This document shows, piece by piece, positions 1 to 8,834 of a DNA stretch of 64,000 nt. Position 1 is the stretch's first letter, and every line of letters starts with the position of its first letter. The stretch is from Stenotrophomonas sp. ESTM1D_MKCIP4_1. Its GTDB lineage: Bacteria; Pseudomonadota; Gammaproteobacteria; Xanthomonadales; Xanthomonadaceae. The stretch is from contig NZ_CP026004.1 of assembly GCF_003086895.1 (NCBI RefSeq), forward strand, positions 4,236,684 through 4,300,683, written 5' to 3'. A model generated the notes under the pieces. It did no database searches. It had not been told where the DNA came from and worked only from the letters and a program-made list of their open reading frames with translations. A program made the translations under genes and the position numbers.

Positions 1-1
1 C

Positions 2-436
2 GGGGTGGTGCTGGTGCTGCTGCTGACCGCCCGGCTCTGGTGGCCCTGGCTGCGTGGCACGGGCCGGCGCAAGACGAAGGACGCCCCGCGCGTGCAGGAA
101 GAAGCCGTGGACATGCCGGTGGTGCTGCCGCCGGATGTGGCCACCCAGGCCGGCCTGCTGTGGGACCAGGGGCGCCCGCGCCAGGCCTTGGCCCTGCTGT
201 ACCGCGCCAGCGTGCGCACCCTGGTCGAACGCACCGGCAACGCCCTGCCCCCCGGCGCGACCGAAGCACAGTGCCTGCGTGCCTCGCGACGCCTGCCGCA
301 GGCTGCGGACCGCGATCTGTTCGCCCGCATCGTGCGCACGTGGCAGTACGCCGCGTACGGCGGCCGCCTGCCCACGCGCGATGAGTTCGATGGACTGGCC
401 GCCACGCTGCGCCAGCAGTTCGGGTGGAAGGCATGA
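2..436 (+). CDS. DUF4129 domain protein, 3' part
   Basis: This is the C-terminal part of a protein whose start lies before the window; the frame is open to the left edge. The visible part begins with the end of a hydrophobic membrane segment rich in Val, Leu and Trp. A charged linker follows, then a helical domain of about 90 residues matching the DUF4129 C-terminus (LLYRASVRTL, and later DEFDGLAATL). Its stop overlaps the next start as ATGA, so it is translationally coupled to the DUF4350, MoxR and DUF58 genes. Such clusters are common in Proteobacteria and are thought to concern envelope or chaperone functions. The exact role is unknown. Confidence 0.8.
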   Translation, partial: GVVLVLLLTARLWWPWLRGTGRRKTKDAPRVQEEAVDMPVVLPPDVATQAGLLWDQGRPRQALALLYRASVRTLVERTGNALPPGATEAQCLRASRRLPQAADRDLFARIVRTWQYAAYGGRLPTRDEFDGLAATLRQQFGWKA

Positions 437-1626
437 GCCCACGCGTTTTCTGGTCGCTGCTGCTGGGCCTGCTGGTGCTGCTGGGCGTGCCGCTGGCCGT
501 ACTGTTCCTGCGCACGCACGAGAAGGTGACCGAAACCATCGTGCTGCCGCCACGGGGCGAAGCGGCCTACAACCCGCTGTACGTGCTGGGGCAGGCGCTG
601 CGCGCCGACGGCATCGAGGTGCAGTCCCTGCAGCGCCTGCAGCTGGCGAAGATGGCGCTGGGCGACACCGATACCGTGGTGCTGCTGCAGGACACCCGGG
701 AAATGCCGCCCGGCACCGCGCAGGCGCTGCTGGACTGGGTGGGGCGTGGCGGCCATCTGCTGCTGCGCACGCAGCCGCCGGGCGAGGACAAGGCCAGCAC
801 CACCCAAGGGCCTCTGCTGGACCGCATCGGCGTGGAAAGCCTGTTCCATGGCCAGCACTGCCAGCCCTTCCACGTGGTGGACGATCCCCACCACGTGGAG
901 TTCTGCAACGGCCGCCGCTTCAGCCTCGGTTTCACCGCCAATTCCAAGGCCGAGCGCCGTTGGGGCAATGAGGAGGGCCTGGCGTTCGCCCGCCTGCGCC
1001 ACGGCCAGGGCCGCATCGATGTGCTGGCGGACATGGAGTTCATGCGCGGTGCTGGCCCCACCACGCCGCCGCGCAAACGCGCGACAGCCACGAAGGACGC
1101 ACCGCAGCGCGATGGCCTGCATGATCTTTCCCACCGCGACCTGACCCGCTACCTGCTGGACCCCAACTACGGGCGCGGCACCGTCTGGCTGGTCTATGGC
1201 AGTCGCCCGCCCACACTGCTGGCGCGCATCGTGCTGCAGGGCTGGCCGGTGTGGATACCGCTGCTGCTGGCCCTGCTGGGCTGGCTGTGGGCGCGTGCGC
1301 AGCGCCTGGGCAGCGTGCTGCCCTCGCCGGTCGTCGAGCGCCGCTCGCTGCTGGAACACGTGCGCGCCAGTGGCGAACTGCTGCTTCGCTTCGGCCATGG
1401 CGCGCAGCTGTACAACGCCGTGCAGGCGCTGTTCCTGCATCGCCTGCGCCTGCGCGCTCCGGTGGCGGCCGCGCTGGACGGCGCTGCCCGTGACCAGGCC
1501 ATCGCCGATGTGCTGCAGTGGCCCGCCAGCCGCGTGGCCACCGCCCTGACCGTTCCTTCGCCGCACGATTCCTCCGCCCTGCGCGAGCGCATCCGCTTGC
1601 TGCTCCAGATGAGATCCCTGCTATGA
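433..1626 (+). CDS. DUF4350 domain-containing membrane protein
   Basis: The product is a 397-residue membrane-anchored protein. One hydrophobic helix lies near residues 6-27. A soluble domain of the DUF4350 type (GATase-like fold) runs to about residue 220. A second hydrophobic stretch near residue 275 is followed by a basic helical tail. I start at the ATG at 433 because it overlaps the previous stop as ATGA; an in-frame GTG lies three codons upstream. It is the second gene of the DUF4129/DUF4350/MoxR/DUF58 operon and overlaps MoxR by four bases. DUF4350 proteins accompany MoxR ATPases in many bacteria; their biochemical role is not known. Confidence 0.8.
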   Translation: MSPRVFWSLLLGLLVLLGVPLAVLFLRTHEKVTETIVLPPRGEAAYNPLYVLGQALRADGIEVQSLQRLQLAKMALGDTDTVVLLQDTREMPPGTAQALLDWVGRGGHLLLRTQPPGEDKASTTQGPLLDRIGVESLFHGQHCQPFHVVDDPHHVEFCNGRRFSLGFTANSKAERRWGNEEGLAFARLRHGQGRIDVLADMEFMRGAGPTTPPRKRATATKDAPQRDGLHDLSHRDLTRYLLDPNYGRGTVWLVYGSRPPTLLARIVLQGWPVWIPLLLALLGWLWARAQRLGSVLPSPVVERRSLLEHVRASGELLLRFGHGAQLYNAVQALFLHRLRLRAPVAAALDGAARDQAIADVLQWPASRVATALTVPSPHDSSALRERIRLLLQMRSLL

Positions 1627-2609
1627 CCGATGCCCCTGAGCTTCCGGCGGCCGCTGCCGCCCGCCTGATCGAACGCGTCGATGCCATCCGCGATGCCGTC
1701 GGCCGTGCCTTCATCGGCCAGGCCGACGTGCTCGACCAGATCCTGGTGGCCCTGCTGGCAGGCGGCCACGTGCTCATCGAAGGCGTACCCGGGCTGGGCA
1801 AGACCCTGCTGGTGCGCGCCCTGGCGCAGGCGATGGAACTGGACTACGGGCGCGTGCAGTTCACCCCCGACCTGATGCCCAGCGACGTCAGCGGCCACGC
1901 CGTGTACGACCCCAAGAGCGAGAGCTTCAAGATCCGTCGCGGCCCGGTGTTCACCAACCTGCTGCTGGCCGATGAGATCAACCGCGCCCCGGCCAAGACC
2001 CAGTCGGCGCTGCTGGAAGTGATGCAGGAAGGCCAGGTGACCATCGAAGGCAAAGCCTTCACCCTGGCGCCGCCGTTCATGGCGCTGGCCACGCAGAACC
2101 CGCTGGAACAGGAAGGCACCTACCCGCTGCCGGAGGCGCAGCTGGACCGCTTCCTGCTGAAGGTCCTCATCGACTACCCGCAGCTGGACGACGAGAAGCG
2201 CATGGTCGCGGCCATCACCCTGGGTCGCGCCGCCAGCGATTTCGACCTCAGCCAGGTGCCGCGCGTGCTCGGTGCCGGCGAACTGCTGGCGCTGCAGCAG
2301 GCCACCGCGGCCATCACCGTGGATGACGAAGTGATCGACTACGCCGTGCGCATCGTGGCGGCCACCCGTTCCTGGCCGGGCATCGCCGTCGGTGCCGGCC
2401 CGCGTGGCAGCATCGCGCTGGTGCGTGCTGCGCGTGCGCAGGCGGTACTGGCCGGCCGCGATTTCGTCACCCCCGACGATGTGCGTGACATTGCACGGCC
2501 GGCATTGCGCCACCGCATCGCACTGGCGCCGGAACTGCAGATCGAAGGCCAGGGCCCGGACGACGTGCTGGGTGCGCTGCTGGCCAAGGTGGAAGCACCG
2601 CGCCGATGA
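1623..2609 (+). CDS. MoxR family AAA+ ATPase
   Basis: This is a 328-residue AAA+ ATPase of the MoxR family, thought to act as a chaperone that matures or assembles partner protein complexes. The Walker A motif GVPGLGKT starts at residue 54. Walker B with sensor features follows in LLLADEINRAPAK, and the MoxR-typical stretch MALATQNPLEQEGTYPLPEA lies near residue 160. The C-terminal lid domain is complete. The start overlaps the DUF4350 stop and the stop overlaps the DUF58 start, both as ATGA, so the four genes form one tightly coupled operon. The family is certain; the client protein is not. The neighbouring DUF58 protein is the usual suspected partner. Confidence 0.93.
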   Translation: MTDAPELPAAAAARLIERVDAIRDAVGRAFIGQADVLDQILVALLAGGHVLIEGVPGLGKTLLVRALAQAMELDYGRVQFTPDLMPSDVSGHAVYDPKSESFKIRRGPVFTNLLLADEINRAPAKTQSALLEVMQEGQVTIEGKAFTLAPPFMALATQNPLEQEGTYPLPEAQLDRFLLKVLIDYPQLDDEKRMVAAITLGRAASDFDLSQVPRVLGAGELLALQQATAAITVDDEVIDYAVRIVAATRSWPGIAVGAGPRGSIALVRAARAQAVLAGRDFVTPDDVRDIARPALRHRIALAPELQIEGQGPDDVLGALLAKVEAPRR

Positions 2610-3904
2610 GGCCTGCGCCGCTGCTGCTGGTGCTGCTGGCGGCCTGGGCCGCGCTGGGCGGCGTGGTGCTGGGCGGGCTGCTGCCGCGCGGCAGCTGGGC
2701 CGTGGCCGGTGCCGTGGTCGCCGCGCTGGCGCTGGTGGATCTGTGGCGGCAGTGGCGACGTGCATCGCCGCAGGTGCAGCGCCAGGTACCGGAGGCCTTG
2801 GCACTGGGCGTGCGCCGCGAGATCGGCCTGCGCCTGCTGGCCGAACAGCCGATGCAGGTGCAGGTATTCGACCGCGTGCCCGGCGGCTGGCCGCTGGAAG
2901 CGCTGCCGCAGCGCCTGCAGCTGCGCGCCGGCCACGCCAGCACCCTGCATTACCAGGTGCTGCCGCAGCAACGCGGGCGCTTCCAGTTCGACGGCGTGGA
3001 TGTACGCATCCGCTCGCCGTGGCGGTTGTGGTGGCAGCAGCGCCTGCTGCCACCCGCGCTGGAGGTGCGGGTGTATCCCAACTTCGTCCCGCTCACCCGC
3101 TTCGCCCTGTTCAGTGCCGACCAGGCCTCGCGGTTGGTGGGTGCCCACGTGAAGCGCCGCCGTGGCGAGGGTACCGACTTCCACCAGATGCGCGAGTACC
3201 GCATCGGCGACAGCCTGCGCCAGCTTGACTGGAAGGCAACCGCACGCGCGCGCAAGCTGATCTCGCGCGAATACCAGGACGAGAAGAACCAGCAGCTGCT
3301 GCTGATGCTCGACAACGGCCGGCGCATGCTGGCCAGCGAGGGCGGCCTTTCGCACTTCGACCATGCCTTGAATGCATCGCTGGTGGTGGCCTACCTGGCA
3401 CTGCGCCAGGGCGATGCCGCCGGCCTGTTCGCGGTGGGCGGCGAGCGCCGCTGGGTGGCGCCGCAGCGTGGCATGGGCACGGTGGAACACCTGCTGCGTG
3501 CAAGCTACGACCTGCAGCCGCAGGCCGTGGCCACCGATTACCTGGCCGCCGCCACCGAAGTGTCGCTGCGCCAGCGCCGGCGTGCACTGGTGATGCTGGT
3601 CAGCAATGTGCGCGACGAAGACATCGAAGACCTGCTGGCCGCAGTGCGCCTGCTGCAGCGCCGCCATCTGGTGTGCGTGGCCAGCCTGCGCGAACGCGAA
3701 CTGGATACCGCCCTGGAAGGCGAAGTAAACACGCTGGAAGACGCCGCCCAGGCCGGTGCCGCTGCACTCTACCTGCAGCAGCGCGCGAAGGCCCACGAAG
3801 CCCTGCGCAGCGAAAAAGTGATGGTGCTGGACGTCACCGCCGATGCCCTGCCTGCGGCGCTGGTGGAACGGTATCTGGCGGTGAAGCGCGAAGGGCTGCT
3901 CTGA
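2606..3904 (+). CDS. DUF58 domain-containing protein
   Basis: This is a 432-residue protein with two N-terminal membrane helices (about residues 5-45). A beta-rich region and then the DUF58 signature follow, including RRGEGTDFHQMREYRIGD and QLDWKATARARKL near residues 185-215. After that comes a von Willebrand A-like fold segment (LLLMLDNGRRM). DUF58 proteins sit next to MoxR ATPases across bacteria and are probably their substrates or partners. It is the last gene of the operon; the gap that follows holds GTAG hairpins facing a convergent gene. No catalytic activity can be assigned from sequence. Confidence 0.85.
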   Translation: MRPAPLLLVLLAAWAALGGVVLGGLLPRGSWAVAGAVVAALALVDLWRQWRRASPQVQRQVPEALALGVRREIGLRLLAEQPMQVQVFDRVPGGWPLEALPQRLQLRAGHASTLHYQVLPQQRGRFQFDGVDVRIRSPWRLWWQQRLLPPALEVRVYPNFVPLTRFALFSADQASRLVGAHVKRRRGEGTDFHQMREYRIGDSLRQLDWKATARARKLISREYQDEKNQQLLLMLDNGRRMLASEGGLSHFDHALNASLVVAYLALRQGDAAGLFAVGGERRWVAPQRGMGTVEHLLRASYDLQPQAVATDYLAAATEVSLRQRRRALVMLVSNVRDEDIEDLLAAVRLLQRRHLVCVASLRERELDTALEGEVNTLEDAAQAGAAALYLQQRAKAHEALRSEKVMVLDVTADALPAALVERYLAVKREGLL

Positions 3905-4123
3905 TCGGTAGCGCCGGGCAGTGTCCGGCGGATCGTTGCAGCCGCCTGCGAACGCTCTGGTAGGTGCCAACCTTGGTTGGCACGAAACCCACGGCGCCAA
4001 CCAAGGTTGGCATCTACCGAAATGGCAAACAGCTGCCGGCCAGCGGCCGGCACTACCCCTGCAGCAACCGCCACTGCGAACGCTCTGGTAGGTGCCAACC
4101 AAGGTTGGCATCTACCGAAACCG
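3905..4123. repeat. Cluster of GTAG (SMAG-type) hairpins
   Basis: This 219-bp gap between convergent genes contains no coding sequence. A paired element spans 3960-4017, starting gtaggtgccaacc and ending with the inverse half in ctac. A single hairpin of the other family (tgccggccagcggccggcac, then tac) lies at 4034-4056. A third hairpin spans 4088-4115. A further hairpin with the core gccgggcagtgtccggc lies just after the DUF58 stop. The GTAG terminal tetranucleotide is the hallmark of the SMAG repeats of S. maltophilia. Transcripts from both sides would end in stable stem-loops. Confidence 0.85.
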
Positions 4124-4780
4124 TTACGCGGCCGCCAGCAATCGCCGCTGCAACCGCTCCACCGCACGCTGCAGCAGCACCCGGTTGCGGGCCAGCTTCA
4201 TCCACTGCGGCAGGCGCGAGAACATCGAGGCGTTGTGCACGCCACCATGCTCACGCAGTGCCGACGTCGCGTAGTCATGCAGCACCTGCAGGTGCTCGGC
4301 GTTGTAGGCCCACAGCAGGCCCGCACGGGTGGGCTCGACCAATCGCAACGGCAGGCCGAAATGCGGATCTGCCGGCTCGGCATCGCGCAACGGGCAGACG
4401 CTGACCTTCACCTCGCTGGTGCGCCCGCATTGCGCGCACTTGGCCGGCAGCACCTCGGGCACGGCCGTGGAGGCCGACGGCCGATGCTGGTGCACGCACA
4501 CCCACTGGTGACCGCAGTAACCGCACGGTCGGCGGCCATCGATGCGTACCGCGCCCACCCAGGCACCGCTGTCCAGCGCCACGCTGCAGCCGGTGCAACG
4601 GAAGCGCGCCGTCCAGCGGTGAGGCTGCCAGCTGGCAACCACCCAGCCTGGCGTATCACAGCGATGGCAGCGCACCGCCACGCGCCCGGCGAAGGCGTGC
4701 AGCGTGCGGCCATCGTCGAAGTGCCGCCCCGACACCGGCGTCGTTCGCCCGCGCCGGCCCAAGGGCCGCCGCACCGCCAT
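4124..4780 (-). CDS. Putative double zinc-ribbon protein
   Basis: This 218-residue protein is not assigned to a named family with confidence. Four Cys pairs (C38/C41, C62/C65, C86/C89, C115/C118) suggest two zinc ribbons in the first 130 residues. A helical region of about 70 residues follows (AYNAEHLQVLHDY, then FSRLPQWMKLARNR). Similar proteins are often labelled TFIIB-type zinc-ribbon proteins. The start overlaps the stop of the upstream synthase-like gene as TGATG, so the two are translationally coupled. The coupling points to a shared process with the DUF1190 and glutathionylspermidine-synthase-like genes, but the function is unknown. Confidence 0.7.
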   Translation of the reverse strand: MAVRRPLGRRGRTTPVSGRHFDDGRTLHAFAGRVAVRCHRCDTPGWVVASWQPHRWTARFRCTGCSVALDSGAWVGAVRIDGRRPCGYCGHQWVCVHQHRPSASTAVPEVLPAKCAQCGRTSEVKVSVCPLRDAEPADPHFGLPLRLVEPTRAGLLWAYNAEHLQVLHDYATSALREHGGVHNASMFSRLPQWMKLARNRVLLQRAVERLQRRLLAAA

Positions 4781-5958
4781 CAGACGTAGATCCGCGTCGG
4801 CGCCTCGTCCACGATCGCGTGCGGCACGAATCGCGCACTGTCGCGGGTGATCGCGCTGTCGTCCTCGCGGATGCCGATGCCACAGGCGTGGTCACCGATC
4901 ACCCAGCTGCCGATCAACGGGTAGCCACCCTCGAAGCGGGTCAGCGGGTGCGCACGCTGGATGATGGCCGGGCCTTCGTAGGGGCCATCGCTGCGCTGGG
5001 TGCTGCCATCGGCCAGATGCATCTCGATGTTGGCCCCTTCGCGCGAGAACAGCGGCTTGCGTACCCAGCCCGAGGCCAGCGCGCTGCCGTCATCGAAGTG
5101 GGCTTCCAGCAGGTTCGGGTGGCCCACGTTGCGCTGCCACAGCAGCGGCAGGATGCCCTTGTTGCTCAGCACCGCCTTCCACGCCGGCTCCAGCAGCTGG
5201 ATGCCCGAACCGGGCAGCGCGCGACCGAATTCCTCGGCCATCAGGTCTTCCAGCGGGTACAGCTTGAACAGCGTGCCGATCACTGTGTCGTCCAGCGCGG
5301 TGAAGCGACCGTCCTCGGACAGGCCGATATCCTCGATGGCGATGGCCTCGCCCTGCAGGCCGGCCTGGGCCGCGCAGTCACGCAGGTAGTCGACCGTGCC
5401 ACGGTCCTCGTCCGAACTGCCCACGGCGCTGAAGTACAGCGGCGGCGGCAGGCGCGCGGCGAGCTCGCCGAAGCGCTCGACCAGGGCCTCGTGCATGCCG
5501 TTGAACTGGTCGGCGTGCTGCGGCAGGCGGCCGGCGTTGCGCTGGTCCTCCAGCCACTGCCACTGGAAGAAGCTGGCCTCGAACAGCGAGGTCGGCGTGT
5601 CGTAGTTCAGTTCGTACAGCTTGGCCGGGCCGGTGCCGTCGTAGGCCAGGTCCAGGCGCCCATACAGATGAGGCTGCCGCTGGCGCCAGCTCTCGGCGAT
5701 CCAGTCGCGGTAATGGGCAGGAATCGCCAGCTGGTCCATCAGGCGCTCGCTGGCGATGACGTCCCCCACCAGATCCAGCGCCATCTGGTGCAGTTCGGCG
5801 CTGGGGTCCTCGATGTCCACCTCGATCTGGCGCAGGGTGAAGGCGTAGTACGCGCTTTCATCCCAGTACGGCTGGCCATCGATGGTGTGGAAGCGGAAAC
5901 CGGCTTCCTCCGCGCGCGCCCGCCACTGGGCGCGCTCGGCAATGCGGATTCGCTGCAT
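4780..5958 (-). CDS. Glutathionylspermidine synthase-like ATP-grasp protein (YgiC type)
   Basis: This 392-residue protein resembles the C-terminal synthetase domain of glutathionylspermidine synthase and the E. coli YgiC/YjfC proteins. The family uses an ATP-grasp fold to join a peptide carboxylate to an amine. Diagnostic stretches are YELNYDTPTSLFEASFFQW near residue 120, LEPAWKAVLSNKGILPLLW near 265, and WVRKPLFSREGANIEM near 310. No amidase domain is present, as in YgiC, so true glutathionylspermidine synthesis should not be assumed. It lies seven bases downstream of the DUF1190 gene, the same pairing as E. coli ygiB-ygiC, and is coupled to the zinc-ribbon gene behind it. Confidence 0.88.
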   Translation of the reverse strand: MQRIRIAERAQWRARAEEAGFRFHTIDGQPYWDESAYYAFTLRQIEVDIEDPSAELHQMALDLVGDVIASERLMDQLAIPAHYRDWIAESWRQRQPHLYGRLDLAYDGTGPAKLYELNYDTPTSLFEASFFQWQWLEDQRNAGRLPQHADQFNGMHEALVERFGELAARLPPPLYFSAVGSSDEDRGTVDYLRDCAAQAGLQGEAIAIEDIGLSEDGRFTALDDTVIGTLFKLYPLEDLMAEEFGRALPGSGIQLLEPAWKAVLSNKGILPLLWQRNVGHPNLLEAHFDDGSALASGWVRKPLFSREGANIEMHLADGSTQRSDGPYEGPAIIQRAHPLTRFEGGYPLIGSWVIGDHACGIGIREDDSAITRDSARFVPHAIVDEAPTRIYV

Positions 5959-5965
5959 GGGTCGA

Positions 5966-6535
5966 TCAGCCGCCGAAGCTGCCGCCGCTGCGGCGGGCGC
6001 TGGTGCTGCCAAAGCCGCTGCGGCTGGCGGTGACGGCGCGGTTCGGTTCGCTGCTGACCGGGGCCAGGCCGGCCTTGCCCGCACCGATGCCGCTGGCGGT
6101 GTTCATGCCACCGGTGCCGCCCGGGGCCGGGCGCGCCCAGCCGGCGTTCTTGTCCTGGTAAGCCGGGGCCGACGCCGGTGCCTGCGGGGCCAGACCGCCG
6201 CGGTTGCTCAGCATCTGCGACATGAAGAAGCCCATCATCATCGGGCCGATGAACGAGGTACCGGCCGAGGTGTGCTGCTGCACGCACTGCTCGGGCTTGT
6301 AGTCCTGCTCGCAGGCTTCCTTGCTGGCGTACTTCGGCGCCGCATCGGCGGCCTTCTGCTGGGCCTCGGCAAACGCATTGCGGCACGAGGAAGGATCGCC
6401 CGTCGCCTCGGTGCAGGCCTCCACCGAGGTGTACAGGCCTTCCTGCACCTGCACCTGTTCGTCCTTCTGGCAGGCGGTGAACAGCAGGGGTGCAGCGCTC
6501 ATCAACAGCAGCGCGGTGGTGCGGGAACGCTTCAT
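5966..6535 (-). CDS. DUF1190 family lipoprotein (YgiB type)
   Basis: The product is a 189-residue predicted lipoprotein. The signal peptide ends in the lipobox LFTAC with Cys at about position 21. Mature Cys-containing repeats (TSVEACTEATGDPSSC and SKEACEQDYKPEQC) resemble YgiB/DUF1190. The C-terminal half is low in complexity, rich in Gly, Ala, Ser and Pro, ending RRSGGSFGG. I start at the Met just before the basic n-region KRSR; an in-frame upstream start would add a long unlikely leader. It is the first gene of the leftward DUF1190 / synthase-like / zinc-ribbon cluster, as in ygiBC. The function is unknown; an envelope role is likely. Confidence 0.85.
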   Translation of the reverse strand: MKRSRTTALLLMSAAPLLFTACQKDEQVQVQEGLYTSVEACTEATGDPSSCRNAFAEAQQKAADAAPKYASKEACEQDYKPEQCVQQHTSAGTSFIGPMMMGFFMSQMLSNRGGLAPQAPASAPAYQDKNAGWARPAPGGTGGMNTASGIGAGKAGLAPVSSEPNRAVTASRSGFGSTSARRSGGSFGG

Positions 6536-6655
6536 GGCGTCATGCCTCGGAGTCGGATCAATTCCCCAATGATGCCAAATCCACGCCAACAACCGGAATC
6601 GGCAAAGTGGGAAAGATGAACGGAATTTCATTTTCACCGGCCTGATCGCGAACCC

Positions 6656-6694
6656 GGGGTCAGAGCCCGTTGCGCAGCAACGGGATCCGACCCC
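6656..6694. repeat. GGGGTC...GACCCC palindromic repeat, copy 1
   Basis: This is an imperfect palindrome of about 37-40 bp with outer arms ggggtc and gacccc, inner arms cccgttg and caacggg, and a short loop. It belongs to a family with nine other copies in this window. The left arm reads cagagccc and the right arm gggatccg, so each copy has an orientation. This copy lies upstream of the DUF1190 gene and directly beside the large palindromic element. Confidence 0.8.
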
Positions 6695-6705
6695 GTCAGA
6701 TCGCG

Positions 6706-6900
6706 GCCAACTGTCGAAGGCGGGGCACTGTGGGTGTGCGGGGTGTGAGCCGCATGGATGCGGCGACCAAGCCCCCCATGGACGGGTTTAAGGCGTCCCC
6801 GCACACCCACAGTGCCCCGCCATCCCACGGAATGCCCGCTTTTGCCGTTGACGTTGCCTTGGCCTTGGCCTCTGCGGGTGCAGGGCGCAGCCCTGCCGCA
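6706..6900 (+). repeat. Large palindromic element, copy A
   Basis: This is a non-coding element of about 195 bp. Arms of 25 bp at 6719-6743 and 6797-6821 are perfect inverted repeats (ggcggggcactgtgggtg at the start of the first). They enclose a 53-bp loop that contains a smaller hairpin, ccgcatggatgcgg. To the right are cccacggaatgcc, a TTGAC/TTGCC-rich stretch, and a second hairpin gcagggcgcagccctgc. A copy in opposite orientation is at 42563-42757, with the same end sequences and diverged arms. This copy occupies most of the ilvD leader. It is inferred to be a non-autonomous repeat. Confidence 0.7.
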
Positions 6901-6987
6901 CCACCTTCGGTGGTTGCAGCAGCAACCGAAAAAATTGTCCATGATCGGGCGACCCCCACGTTGTACGGCCCGCCCGTTCCGCCAGCC

Positions 6988-8826
6988 ATGCCTGAATACC
7001 GCTCCCGCACCTCCACCGCTGGCCGCAACATGGCCGGCGCCCGCGCCCTGTGGCGCGCCACCGGCATGAAGGACGGCGACTTCCACAAGCCGATCATCGC
7101 CATCGCCAACTCCTTCACCCAGTTCGTGCCCGGCCACGTGCACCTGAAGGACCTCGGCCAGCTGGTCGCGCGCGAGATCGAAAAGGTCGGCGGCGTCGCC
7201 AAGGAGTTCAACACGATCGCCGTCGACGACGGCATCGCCATGGGTCACGACGGCATGCTGTACTCGCTGCCCAGCCGCGAGATCATCGCCGACTCGGTCG
7301 AGTACATGGTCAACGCGCACTGCGCCGACGCACTGGTGTGCATTTCCAACTGCGACAAGATCACCCCCGGCATGCTGATGGCCGCACTGCGCCTCAACAT
7401 CCCGGTGGTGTTCGTCTCTGGTGGCCCGATGGAAGCGGGCAAGACCAAGCTGTCCGAACACAAGCTGGACCTGGTCGATGCCATGGTCATCGCCGCTGAC
7501 GAAAGCGCCAGCGACGAGAAGGTCGCCGAGTTCGAGCGCAGCGCGTGCCCCACCTGCGGTTCCTGCTCGGGCATGTTCACCGCCAATTCGATGAACTGCC
7601 TGACCGAAGCGCTGGGCCTGTCGCTGCCCGGCAACGGCTCGACCCTGGCCACCCATGCCGACCGCGAGCAGCTGTTCCTGCGCGCCGGCCGCCTGATCGT
7701 CGAACTGTGCCATCGCTGGTATGGCGGCGAGGAAGCAAGCGCGCTGCCGCGTGGCATCGCCACCCAGGCCGCGTTCGCCAACGCGATGACCCTGGACATC
7801 GCCATGGGCGGCTCCACCAACACCATCCTGCACCTGCTGGCCGCGGCGCAGGAAGCCGAAGTGGACTTCGACCTGACCCACATCGATGCGCTGTCGCGGC
7901 GCGTGCCGCAGCTGTGCAAGGTGGCGCCGAACACGCCCAAGTACCACATGGAAGACGTGCACCGCGCCGGCGGCGTGTACGGCATCCTCGGCGAACTGGC
8001 GCGTGGCGGCCTGCTGGATACCTCCGTGCCCACCGTGCACAGCCGCACCCTGGCCGATGCCATCGAACGCTGGGACGTGGCGGTCAGCGACGAACCCAGC
8101 GTGCACGACTTCTTCCGTGCAGGTCCGGCCGGCATTCCCACCCAGGTGGCTTTCAGCCAGGCCACGCGCTGGCCCACGCTGGACGTGGACCGCGCCGAAG
8201 GCTGCATCCGCAGCGTCGAGCACGCCTACTCCGCCGAAGGCGGCCTGGCCGTGCTGCGCGGCAACCTGGCCGTTGATGGCTGCGTGGTGAAGACCGCCGG
8301 CGTGGACGAGTCCATCCACGTGTTCGAGGGCAGCGCGCGCGTGTTCGAAAGCCAGGACGCGGCCGTGGCCGGCATCCTGGCCGATGAAGTGAAGCCTGGC
8401 GACGTGGTGGTCATCCGCTACGAAGGCCCGAAGGGCGGCCCCGGCATGCAGGAAATGCTCTACCCCACCAGCTACCTGAAATCGAAGGGGCTGGGCAAGC
8501 AGTGCGCGCTGCTGACCGACGGTCGTTTCTCCGGCGGCACCTCGGGCCTGTCGATCGGCCACGTCTCGCCGGAAGCCGCCAGCGGCGGCACGATCGGCCT
8601 GGTGGAAGACGGCGACCGCATCCGCATCGACATCCCCGCCCGCCGCATCGACCTGCTGCTGGACGACGCCACCCTGGCCCAGCGCCGCGCCGACGCCGAC
8701 GCGCGTGGCTGGAAGCCGCGTGAAGCGCGCCCGCGCAAGGTAACCAGCGCACTGAAGGCCTACGCCCTGCTGGCCACCAGCGCCGACAAGGGCGCGGTGC
8801 GCAACACCGCCCTGCTGAGCGATTGA
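6988..8826 (+). CDS. ilvD: Dihydroxy-acid dehydratase
   Basis: This is a full-length 612-residue dihydroxy-acid dehydratase. It catalyses the fourth step of isoleucine/valine synthesis, converting 2,3-dihydroxy-3-methylvalerate or -isovalerate to the 2-keto acid with an Fe-S cluster. The NCDKITPGM motif puts Cys at 122, and [18 protein letters not shown] gives Cys 187, 190 and 193. The C-terminal [17 protein letters not shown] and [12 protein letters not shown] motifs are intact. The start [17 protein letters not shown] matches the usual N-terminus. No clear Shine-Dalgarno sequence precedes it. The 450-bp region upstream is filled by repeats and hairpins. The gene is monocistronic, bounded by palindromes on both sides. 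Confidence 0.97.
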   Translation: MPEYRSRTSTAGRNMAGARALWRATGMKDGDFHKPIIAIANSFTQFVPGHVHLKDLGQLVAREIEKVGGVAKEFNTIAVDDGIAMGHDGMLYSLPSREIIADSVEYMVNAHCADALVCISNCDKITPGMLMAALRLNIPVVFVSGGPMEAGKTKLSEHKLDLVDAMVIAADESASDEKVAEFERSACPTCGSCSGMFTANSMNCLTEALGLSLPGNGSTLATHADREQLFLRAGRLIVELCHRWYGGEEASALPRGIATQAAFANAMTLDIAMGGSTNTILHLLAAAQEAEVDFDLTHIDALSRRVPQLCKVAPNTPKYHMEDVHRAGGVYGILGELARGGLLDTSVPTVHSRTLADAIERWDVAVSDEPSVHDFFRAGPAGIPTQVAFSQATRWPTLDVDRAEGCIRSVEHAYSAEGGLAVLRGNLAVDGCVVKTAGVDESIHVFEGSARVFESQDAAVAGILADEVKPGDVVVIRYEGPKGGPGMQEMLYPTSYLKSKGLGKQCALLTDGRFSGGTSGLSIGHVSPEAASGGTIGLVEDGDRIRIDIPARRIDLLLDDATLAQRRADADARGWKPREARPRKVTSALKAYALLATSADKGAVRNTALLSD

Positions 8827-8834
8827 AGGATGCT

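Noticed and set aside
1194..4111. Long antisense frames opposite MoxR and DUF58
   Set aside because: Gly/Gln/His/Arg-rich shadows; the forward operon with ATGA overlaps is coherent.
6860..6987. Amino-acid attenuator or leader peptide ahead of ilvD
   Set aside because: No short frame rich in Ile, Val or Leu codons is visible and the hairpins belong to the repeat element; there is no T-run.
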